Shown: positions 1-5,114 of the stretch, piece by piece
How the letters are laid out: each line of letters begins with the position of its first letter
Position numbering within the stretch: the stretch's first letter is position 1
NCBI GenBank assembly: GCA_020696955.1
Contig: JAJFBK010000040.1
Span: forward strand, 1-6,072
Direction: 5' to 3'
Length of the DNA: 6,072 nt
Origin: Patescibacteria group bacterium
GTDB lineage: Bacteria; Patescibacteria; UBA1384; CAILIB01
The notes under the pieces: generated by a model
What the model was told of the DNA's origin: nothing
The model's database searches: none
Seen by the model: the letters and a program-made list of their open reading frames with translations, nothing else
Program-made: the position numbers and the translations under genes

Positions 1-811
1 CAAGGCGTGGCATCAAGTAAGGGATGGCACCGGTATGGTCAAGGTGACCGTGAGTGATGATGGCTCCCCGAATGTTTTCTTTCTTGCCTTCAAGGTAGGT
101 GACGTCAGGAATGATGTAGTCGATTCCTGGCATATCGGCATCTGGGAACATGAATCCCATGTCGATAATCAAAATGTCATTTCCATACTCAAGAAGGGTC
201 ATGTTCTTTCCGATTTCTTCAAGACCTCCAAGAGGGATGATCTTTAGTTTTTCGGCAGAATTAGAACGGGGAGTAGGATTGCTGAACTCCTGTACCTGTC
301 CGTCACGCTGGATGAATACTCCGGCATTGTCTTGAGGGAAGCGTCCACGGTCAGGACGTCGGCTGGCAGTTTGAAAACGGCCGCCTTGTCCTACGTTTCG
401 GTTATTGAAGCCGTTTCCACCTCCGTTAGGGCGTGGGGCTTGCGGTGCACGGTCCTGCTGAGGACGTGGTTGGCTAGGACGGTCGGACTGAGGAGCTCGT
501 TCTGGTTGAGGTGCTCGTTCCTGAGGCGTTCTATTGGCGACTCCACGGTTTGAAGGGGTAATTCCGCTCAAAGGACGACGTGCAGGTCGAGGTTGGTCGG
601 TACGAGGTTTGGAAGCCTGGTAAAAGACGGTCTTCTGGCCTTCGGCTGTAGGAGTAGCATCTTTATTTTCCTGAGGGGCTGAAGTAGGGGTTGGAGCTGG
701 AGTTGAGCTTCCAGCTGGCTTGCGGGGCCGAGAGGGACGGCGAGGAACTTTTTTTGGAATATTAGCTTGGTTTTCTTCTGAAAACACCTCTTTGTTTGTA
801 ATGATGTTCAT
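1..811 (-). CDS. rnj: Ribonuclease J, N-terminal part (truncated by window edge), with long disordered extension
   Basis: RNase J is a metallo-beta-lactamase/beta-CASP ribonuclease (5'-3' exonuclease and endonuclease) acting in cytoplasmic RNA decay and rRNA/mRNA processing. The reading frame starts at ATG 811 and runs open off the left edge, giving 270 visible residues; several hundred C-terminal residues (rest of the lactamase domain, beta-CASP, C-terminal domain) lie outside. Residues about 188-270 are the start of the catalytic core: the family N-terminal strand with GGLEEIGKN (195-203), the DMGFMFPD segment (217-224), and the metal-binding HGHLDH motif (254-259, zinc ligands H254, H256, D258, H259). 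Residues 1-187 are an extension rich in Pro, Arg, Gln, Ser and Gly, with RAPQ-type repeats at 96-128 and a Gly/Asn/Arg patch at 129-158; it has no recognisable fold and is probably a disordered RNA- or protein-binding tail. No Shine-Dalgarno motif precedes the ATG; a small hairpin sits 16 nt upstream. Family assignment is firm; the role of the tail is inference. Confidence 0.93.
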   Translation of the reverse strand, partial: MNIITNKEVFSEENQANIPKKVPRRPSRPRKPAGSSTPAPTPTSAPQENKDATPTAEGQKTVFYQASKPRTDQPRPARRPLSGITPSNRGVANRTPQERAPQPERAPQSDRPSQPRPQQDRAPQAPRPNGGGNGFNNRNVGQGGRFQTASRRPDRGRFPQDNAGVFIQRDGQVQEFSNPTPRSNSAEKLKIIPLGGLEEIGKNMTLLEYGNDILIIDMGFMFPDADMPGIDYIIPDVTYLEGKKENIRGAIITHGHLDHTGAIPYLMPRL

Positions 812-827
812 TTTGCTTAAATAATGT

Positions 828-840
828 GCTGCAAGGCAGC
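828..840 (-). other. Small hairpin in the rnj leader
   Basis: A perfect 5-bp GC-rich inverted repeat (GCTGC / GCAGC, loop of 3) ends 16 nt before the rnj ATG. In an mRNA leader it would sit just upstream of the ribosome binding region. It has no U-tract, so it is not an intrinsic terminator. It is short enough to occur by chance, and its function is unknown. Confidence 0.3.
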
Positions 841-845
841 GGTTT

Positions 846-851
846 ATGATA
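846..851 (-). promoter_or_regulatory. Weak possible -10 element for rnj
   Basis: On the minus strand the hexamer TATCAT matches the sigma70 -10 consensus at 5 of 6 positions and lies 34 nt before the rnj ATG. No good -35 box stands 16-18 nt upstream; the nearest hexamers (AAGACT, AGACTA) match TTGACA poorly, and that stretch is part of the inverted-repeat arm at 856-874. It is offered only because rnj is the one gene here separated from its upstream neighbour by more than a few bases. Confidence 0.2.
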
Positions 852-886
852 GTTGGCGATACGGCCTGTAGTCTTGCTTGGCTCGC

Positions 887-905
887 TTAAGGAATAATGC
901 CTTAA
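887..905 (-). other. Inner hairpin (6-bp stem)
   Basis: TTAAGG at 887-892 is the exact reverse complement of CCTTAA at 900-905, with a 7-nt loop. It is nested inside the 856-950 inverted repeat and abuts the neighbouring hairpin at base 905, so the two could stack coaxially or compete for that base. It is AT-rich and weak alone. Confidence 0.4.
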
Positions 906-921
906 TACTCCTTCGGAGTAT
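905..921 (-). other. Inner hairpin (7-bp stem)
   Basis: ATACTCC at 905-911 and GGAGTAT at 915-921 form a perfect 7-bp stem. On the minus strand the loop is GAA. It is not followed by a T-run on either strand (GCTCAGG on plus; TAAGGCA on minus), which argues against intrinsic termination. It is nested in the 856-950 element. Its 3' arm on the minus strand contains AAGGAG, a Shine-Dalgarno-like sequence that would be masked in the stem, but no start codon with a following gene lies at the right distance. Confidence 0.45.
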
Positions 922-971
922 GCTCAGGCGCAGACTGCAAGCCGCATCGCTTCGTGAGCTGTTTTGGAAAT

Positions 972-1604
972 CTAACTTAGTTTTTGCAGTATTTTCGGTA
1001 TTGTTTGAAAATCTTCTTCGAGTGTGGCACGCATAGAGCCGTTATAGAGGGCTACGGCCGGATGGTAGAGAGCAAGATACACTTGATCCCGGTACCGTTT
1101 AGGCTGTCCGTGCACTTCGGATATTTTAAGGTTAGGTATAAAGTGTCCGAGAGCGTGACGTCCAAGGGTCACGATCAGTTTGGGTTTAATAAGGCTTAGT
1201 TGGTTATTAAGGTATGTGGTAGTGCAGATTTCTTTTTCGTCAGGAAGTGGATCCCGATTGGCCGGAGGCCTGCATTTGACTACGTTCGTAATGAAGATGT
1301 CATTACGTGATAAACCAATAGATTCTAGCAGCGAATCCAGCAGTCTTCCAGAAGCCCCACAGAAGGGAACACCAGTCTCATCTTCGGTTTTTCCTGGTCC
1401 TTCTCCTATAAAAACAATGTCAGCATGTGGGTTGCCTTGACCCGGAACAGTATTGGTGCGGCTTTCACACAAGCGGCACAGAGTGCAGGTACTGATCCTG
1501 TCGGCCAATGCTGAGAGTTCAGTGGCAACGGCGTCCATTGAGGAGGGAGAAGGTAAGTAAGAGAGATCGAAACTATGTGTACCTGTTAATTTTACCTTAC
1601 TCAC
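972..1604 (-). CDS. Uracil-DNA glycosylase, family 4-like (4Fe-4S)
   Basis: Removes uracil from DNA by cleaving the N-glycosidic bond, starting base excision repair of deaminated cytosine. Of 210 residues, four cysteines in the family 4 pattern (C40, C43, C111, C127) would hold the 4Fe-4S cluster. Motif A is GEGPG (67-71) followed by ED (74-75), and the conserved KCRPPANRDP block spans 110-119. The HPA motif (181-183) is near the C-terminus, where the family has its conserved His. The longest frame opens with GTG at 1604, overlapping the preceding stop by 8 bp (GTGAGTAA), which would allow translational coupling. However, an in-frame ATG at 1538 (residue 23) gives a 188-residue protein whose first cluster cysteine falls at position 18, close to the usual family spacing, and a promoter-like sequence at 1589-1617 would start transcripts inside the first few codons of the longer frame. 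The shorter start is therefore plausible, perhaps preferred. Neither start has a clear Shine-Dalgarno. Ends with TAG at 972-974. Confidence 0.92.
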   Translation of the reverse strand: MSKVKLTGTHSFDLSYLPSPSSMDAVATELSALADRISTCTLCRLCESRTNTVPGQGNPHADIVFIGEGPGKTEDETGVPFCGASGRLLDSLLESIGLSRNDIFITNVVKCRPPANRDPLPDEKEICTTTYLNNQLSLIKPKLIVTLGRHALGHFIPNLKISEVHGQPKRYRDQVYLALYHPAVALYNGSMRATLEEDFQTIPKILQKLS

Positions 1605-1617
1605 CCTTGATTGTCAA
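1589..1617 (-). promoter_or_regulatory. Near-consensus sigma70-type promoter ahead of the uracil-DNA glycosylase
   Basis: On the minus strand TTGACA (1617-1612) is followed after exactly 17 bp by TAAAAT (1594-1589): a perfect -35, a 5/6 -10 and the optimal spacer. It lies across the end of the DUF721 gene and the first codons of the longest glycosylase frame. Transcription would begin near 1580-1583, downstream of the GTG at 1604, leaving a leader of about 44 nt before the in-frame ATG at 1538. It would give the repair gene (and possibly rnj) expression independent of the cell-wall genes. This rests on sequence match only. Confidence 0.55.
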
Positions 1618-1884
1618 CCTGAACCGCTCGATTCCGGGGATGTTCAGCTCTTTGGCATGTGTCTGTAATTCTCCAAGAAGCTTGCCTCTTATAAAAGTAA
1701 AAGCTAGCTGGTTCTGCTTCGAGAGCTCGATGTGCATGACGCCGTTTTTCACCGAAACGGCTGAAAACATCTTCGGATAAAGCTCTTCAGCCTTGGCGCA
1801 GAGAAGGCTGGACTCGACTAATTCGCCAAGACCATGCTGCCTGAGACGACGTTTTATAAGAAAATCAGTTTTTTTCCAGGCCAT
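1597..1884 (-). CDS. DUF721 / DciA-like small protein
   Basis: A 95-residue soluble protein without signal or membrane segments. It has a basic N-terminal helix (residues 4-16, rich in Lys/Arg), a leucine/alanine-rich helix (20-38), then a strand-like segment VKNGVMHIELS (45-55) and a helical stretch ending in an IERFRL strand (85-90). The layout 'short N-terminal helices, then L-x-V-like strand, helix, terminal strand' is that of the DUF721 family, which includes DciA, the bacterial loader/partner of the replicative helicase DnaB. It is short for DciA and sequence similarity by eye is modest, so the role in replication is inference. ATG 1884 lies 8 bp after the PBP2 stop with no Shine-Dalgarno, and its TAA overlaps the next gene by 8 bp. 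Neighbouring a uracil-DNA glycosylase fits a DNA-metabolism role. Confidence 0.6.
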   Translation of the reverse strand: MAWKKTDFLIKRRLRQHGLGELVESSLLCAKAEELYPKMFSAVSVKNGVMHIELSKQNQLAFTFIRGKLLGELQTHAKELNIPGIERFRLTIKGE

Positions 1885-1892
1885 ATGAGGAT

Positions 1893-3884
1893 TTATCGTT
1901 CTCCGGCAAATTCAGAGTTCACCCCGGTTGAGGAATTGAGTTTTTGGCCGGGCTGAAGAGGGTCATTATAATAGTTGCGTAAGATTTCCTCTGTTACGGG
2001 AACCGAAGACTGATAACTGTCACCTCCGCCTTCTATGAGAATGGAGAAAACGATCTCAGGGTTGTCATAAGGAGCGAAGCCTGTGTACCAGGCATGATAC
2101 TGTCCCTTTGATCCGAATTCGGCAGTTCCGGTTTTGCCAGCTGAGGTAACTTTGAGCCCGTTGAGTGGCCTAGCTGACCCGCTTTCAACTGTCTGGCGCA
2201 TTCCTTCTCGGACGATCTTCATGTTTTCAGGGGAAATAAAGTCTTTGGTGAGCGGGGTGCTTGGCAGAAGCGTTTCCTTTCCCGTTGCCACGTTGGTGGT
2301 AGACCAAGCAAGCCGTGGTTTCCATACGGTGCCACCGTTCACGATAGCCGCCGTGGACGCAGCCATTTGCAAGGGGGTGGTAAGGGTGAATCCTTGTCCG
2401 ATCGACGCATAGTAGGTGTCGCCGATATACCAGGGTTCTCCAACCACTTCTTCTTTCCACTCCGGAGTAGGAAGTAAGCCGCCTTGTTCGGCAGGAAGGT
2501 CGACTCCGGTTTTTGATCCTAGTCCGTATTTGCCCAGCCATTCGTTCAGGCCTTCAATGCCTAATCCTTTAATATTTTTTTCTTTCCAGCCGCCGCCGAG
2601 GGCATAGAAAAAGATGTTGTTTGATTCGGCTATGGCTTTACGAACATTGGTTTGACCATGAAGCTTCCAGTCTGGGAAGCGGAAATCACCGATATAAATG
2701 GCTTCGGGAGTGACTACGGAGGTCCGGTCAGTAATGGTTCCTGCCTGAAGCGCAGCCCCGGCAATCAAAGGCTTTATGACCGATCCGGAAGGGTATTGTC
2801 CGTGGATGGTCCGGTTCATGAGCGGATTGGCCGGATTCTCACTGAGTTCCTTGTATTGGGTGTTGGTTATCCCTTGAGCGAACCAGTTGGCGTCATAATC
2901 GGGGAGGGAGACCATGGCCTTGACGGCTCCTGTATTAGGATCAAGCACTACGGCACTTGCTCCCAAATCCTTGAACTCACCGAATTTCTTTTTGCGTCGG
3001 TCAAGCTCATTTTTCAAGGCATCGGCGACGATGGTCTGAAGCCTTGAATCAATACTTAGCTTGATGGTCTCTCCAGGTTGGGGTTGGCTTTCTTCGCCGG
3101 TTGAAAGGGTTCGCACTACTTCGCCGAAGGCATTCACCTCAGCCTTTTGTCTTCCCGGCGTTCCAGTTAGAACGGTATCATACTGTAATTCGAGACCGCT
3201 TTTTCCTATCAGTTGGTCACGGGTGTACCCGTTTTTAAGGTCTTCCTCACTCACTTGCCCGACATACCCCAAGATTTGTCCCATGGAAGGAAGGTTGGCA
3301 TACTTCCGAATAGGAACCTCCTGGATGACGATGCCCGGCGTTGAGCTGAACCATTCCTTATAAAGAAGGCTTTCGTCTTTGCTGAGGTTGGTTTTGATAG
3401 GAAAGATCTCAGGATTTTGTCCACGGGTGTTTTCAATCAAGGCTATGGTTTTTTCATCGATTCCAGCCTTTTCTTTCAGGAGCGCATAAACAGGCTCACG
3501 GTCTGCTTTTTTGGCAGGCAGGGTTTGGGGGTTGATCGCCAATGCTAACTGGCGGTTGTTTTGGGCAAGCACAGTGCCTCCGATGTCAGTGATAAGCCCT
3601 CGGTCTGCCTTGGTGGTGAGAAGGCGAACGCTATTTCCTTCGGCAAGTGCCCGGTTCGTGGAGCCTTGGGTTACTTGCAGCCGGAAGCATTGGACGGCAA
3701 GCACCGTAATGCAGGCCATTACTAGAAGGAATACTCCTGTCAGAGGAGGAGTGGGGCGTTGATCTTCTTCGACTACGTCTTCCATTTCCTGGACCGGAAG
3801 GTGAAAGCCAGGGTTGGAATAAGTAGGATTGTCTTCTACCGTCTGTTTGCTGGACGGATTCCCAAACAGATCAAAGGAGTTCAT
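1893..3884 (-). CDS. mrdA: Penicillin-binding protein 2 (class B transpeptidase of the elongasome)
   Basis: Cross-links peptidoglycan stem peptides during lateral wall growth, anchored in the membrane with its catalytic domain outside. The 663-residue protein has a 49-residue cytoplasmic tail, one membrane segment (about 50-66), a PBP dimerisation domain (about 88-265, opening with RGLITD at 95-100) and a transpeptidase domain (about 305-640). All three active-site motifs are visible: SVIK (368-371, nucleophile S368), SNN (421-423) and KTG (584-586). Position directly after mreBCD argues for PBP2 (elongation) over FtsI (division). The start ATG overlaps the end of mreD by 14 bp, without a Shine-Dalgarno; a second in-frame Met at residue 34 (3785) would shorten the tail. 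The dimerisation domain opens with DIGG where DRNG/DRxG is usual. The C-terminal 20 or so residues are polar and unstructured. No rodA follows. Ends with TAA at 1893-1895. Confidence 0.94.
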   Translation of the reverse strand: MNSFDLFGNPSSKQTVEDNPTYSNPGFHLPVQEMEDVVEEDQRPTPPLTGVFLLVMACITVLAVQCFRLQVTQGSTNRALAEGNSVRLLTTKADRGLITDIGGTVLAQNNRQLALAINPQTLPAKKADREPVYALLKEKAGIDEKTIALIENTRGQNPEIFPIKTNLSKDESLLYKEWFSSTPGIVIQEVPIRKYANLPSMGQILGYVGQVSEEDLKNGYTRDQLIGKSGLELQYDTVLTGTPGRQKAEVNAFGEVVRTLSTGEESQPQPGETIKLSIDSRLQTIVADALKNELDRRKKKFGEFKDLGASAVVLDPNTGAVKAMVSLPDYDANWFAQGITNTQYKELSENPANPLMNRTIHGQYPSGSVIKPLIAGAALQAGTITDRTSVVTPEAIYIGDFRFPDWKLHGQTNVRKAIAESNNIFFYALGGGWKEKNIKGLGIEGLNEWLGKYGLGSKTGVDLPAEQGGLLPTPEWKEEVVGEPWYIGDTYYASIGQGFTLTTPLQMAASTAAIVNGGTVWKPRLAWSTTNVATGKETLLPSTPLTKDFISPENMKIVREGMRQTVESGSARPLNGLKVTSAGKTGTAEFGSKGQYHAWYTGFAPYDNPEIVFSILIEGGGDSYQSSVPVTEEILRNYYNDPLQPGQKLNSSTGVNSEFAGER

Positions 3885-4329
3885 GGTCAGGTTTGTAATT
3901 AAGGCTGTGCAAGAAGTAGCTAACCACCAGGACGCAGAAGTAGGTGATAGCTAAGGACGGTATTCTCGCAGTGAAGAAATGCCAGTCAAAAAGGAGGAAG
4001 GCGTAAAAGAGGGAGGTGCAGAACAGGGCCACTATATATCGGGGGAAAAGCGAAGTAAAGCGCAGCTGTTTGCCAAAAAAGGCATAGGCCGCCAGGATGC
4101 AAACCCCTAGCAGGGCTCCTTCCCCAAGCTTCGAGGTGCCAAGTAATTCCACTCCTATGGTGATGCCGCTTAGAAACGCATATCCGACAGTCTCAGGCTT
4201 TGCGAAGAAGAACAGGTAGAGGCTTGCGGCATAGAGAAAGAATAAAACCGAGAAAGAAACTCCGCTAAAAAGAGTGTAAGAAGTAAGGACGAGCAGGAAG
4301 CCGAGTAATCCGAGAAAAAAGTATCGCAT
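3871..4329 (-). CDS. mreD: MreD-like rod-shape-determining membrane protein
   Basis: A 152-residue, strongly hydrophobic protein with about five or six membrane segments (roughly residues 3-20, 23-43, 49-64, 71-86, 96-115, 122-141) and a short charged C-terminal tail. MreD is the poorly conserved integral membrane member of the MreBCD elongasome, linking MreC and the cytoplasmic MreB filaments to the wall synthases. No invariant motif can be pointed to; the call rests on size, topology and position between mreC and PBP2. Its ATG shares one base with the mreC stop (TAATG), a classic coupling arrangement, and its TGA lies 14 bp inside the next gene. That TGA acts as a stop here is evidence for the standard code. 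Confidence 0.75.
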   Translation of the reverse strand: MRYFFLGLLGFLLVLTSYTLFSGVSFSVLFFLYAASLYLFFFAKPETVGYAFLSGITIGVELLGTSKLGEGALLGVCILAAYAFFGKQLRFTSLFPRYIVALFCTSLFYAFLLFDWHFFTARIPSLAITYFCVLVVSYFLHSLNYKPDHELL

Positions 4330-5111
4330 TAATTATCGCTGATAATAATGAAAAGAGATTCAAGGGTGGAAGGGTCTTGGCTTAGCTTTATGGAGAAGCT
4401 TTGGCTGAGCTCGCTTTGTTTGGACCGTAGACCTGTTACTTCTCCGACTAGAATACCTTGGGAAATGGTATCCTTCAGACCGCTGGTTTCTATAATGCTA
4501 CCATTTGGCACGTCGATTCCCTGGGTAATATCGCTAAGGTGAGCGCTGTTTCCTTCTCCTCGGAGAATGCCTTTTTCCCGATTGCTGGAGACCCAGACCT
4601 GAATGATGGAGTTCCGAGAAAGAACAGATCGAATTACTGCTGAATCTTCCCTGGCGCTTATAACTTTCCCAACCAGGGCTCCTTCGTGAATGGCAGCCTG
4701 TCCAACCTTGACCCCATCCTTGCTTCCGACATCGACGGTAAATGTCCGGTCCAGAGGGTCGTTACCTGTTAGGGTGACCCGAGTAAGCAGTTTTGGCTTT
4801 TCCCTGGTAACCCCGGTAACTCCCAATTCCTTTTTGAGGGCGTCGTTCTCTCTGAGAATTGTTTCCTGCTGGGTGAGTTTTTGCTGAAGGTCAGAAACTT
4901 GTCTCTGAAGCGCAGTCTTGTCTTCTCGGAGGCTGGGGATTTGCTTGAGGTTCTGAACAAAATTAGAAACCGCAACGTTGTGGCTGATCAGGTAGGAGGC
5001 GGTGGGCTTGATGACTTGAAAAGCGGTATTTCGAAGGCCTGTGGTCCAACCAAGAGGAAGGATCAGCAGGATGATGACAATAATACTGAAAATGACAAGG
5101 CGTTTGAGCAT
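4329..5111 (-). CDS. mreC: Rod shape-determining protein MreC
   Basis: Elongasome scaffold that dimerises outside the membrane and activates PBP2. The 260-residue protein has a short cytoplasmic start (MLKR), one membrane segment (about 5-23), a helical/coiled-coil region (about 55-97, with heptad-like Leu/Gln pattern) and the MreC beta-barrel core (about 105-256). The core includes the conserved VDVGSKDGVKVGQAA block (126-140), the GALVGKV turn (144-150) and the SGLKDTISQGILVGEV block near 210-225. Length is typical of the family. ATG 5111 lies 3 bp after the mreB stop, with no Shine-Dalgarno, and the stop overlaps mreD by one base, so translation is probably coupled through mreBCD. Confidence 0.93.
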   Translation of the reverse strand: MLKRLVIFSIIVIILLILPLGWTTGLRNTAFQVIKPTASYLISHNVAVSNFVQNLKQIPSLREDKTALQRQVSDLQQKLTQQETILRENDALKKELGVTGVTREKPKLLTRVTLTGNDPLDRTFTVDVGSKDGVKVGQAAIHEGALVGKVISAREDSAVIRSVLSRNSIIQVWVSSNREKGILRGEGNSAHLSDITQGIDVPNGSIIETSGLKDTISQGILVGEVTGLRSKQSELSQSFSIKLSQDPSTLESLFIIISDN

Positions 5112-5114
5112 CGG

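Larger units (their letters stand above)
856..950 (-). other. Structured intergenic element: 19-bp inverted repeat enclosing two hairpins
   Basis: The arms 856-874 and 932-950 are inverted repeats identical at 16 of 19 positions. Read as minus-strand RNA (the direction of transcription), two of the three differences become G-U wobbles and one is an A-C mismatch; read as plus-strand RNA there are two mismatches and one wobble, so the minus strand folds better. The 57 nt between the arms hold two more perfect hairpins: 905-921 (7-bp stem ATACTCC/GGAGTAT, loop 3) and 887-905 (6-bp stem TTAAGG/CCTTAA, loop 7), which share base 905. The whole resembles a closed stem with a multibranch centre. It lies 21 bp after the glycosylase stop codon and 44 bp before the rnj start. 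No U-tract follows any stem, so it is not a canonical terminator. It could be a structured 5' leader of rnj, a processing or stability element between cistrons, or a small palindromic genomic repeat. I recognise no known RNA family. Confidence 0.5.

Noticed and set aside
251..811. The rnj extension as a frameshifted or fused fragment of another gene
   Set aside because: The frame is continuous into the core, the composition is low-complexity, and nothing in it resembles a folded domain from another family.
887..921. Hairpins as an intrinsic terminator after the glycosylase gene
   Set aside because: Neither stem is followed by a T-run on the minus strand, and the plus strand also lacks one.
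924..947. Seven-codon minus-strand ORF (MRLAVCA, then TGA) just ahead of the two inner hairpins, like a leader peptide
   Set aside because: It is very short, lacks a ribosome site, has no run of a regulatory amino acid, and its ATG lies within the inverted-repeat arm; chance is the simpler explanation.
856..950. Integron attC site or tRNA/tmRNA-like gene
   Set aside because: The palindrome ends lack the RYYYAAC/GTTRRRY core sites, and no T-loop (TTCGAAT-like) or acceptor-stem pattern is present.
2652..3047. 131-residue plus-strand open frame
   Set aside because: It is fully antisense to the PBP2 transpeptidase domain, with no motif, signal or ribosome site of its own.
3871..3873. Recoded TGA (glycine code) at the end of mreD
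   Set aside because: TGA occurs at the expected end of a MreD-sized protein, overlapping the next start, and no coding frame in the window contains an internal TGA.
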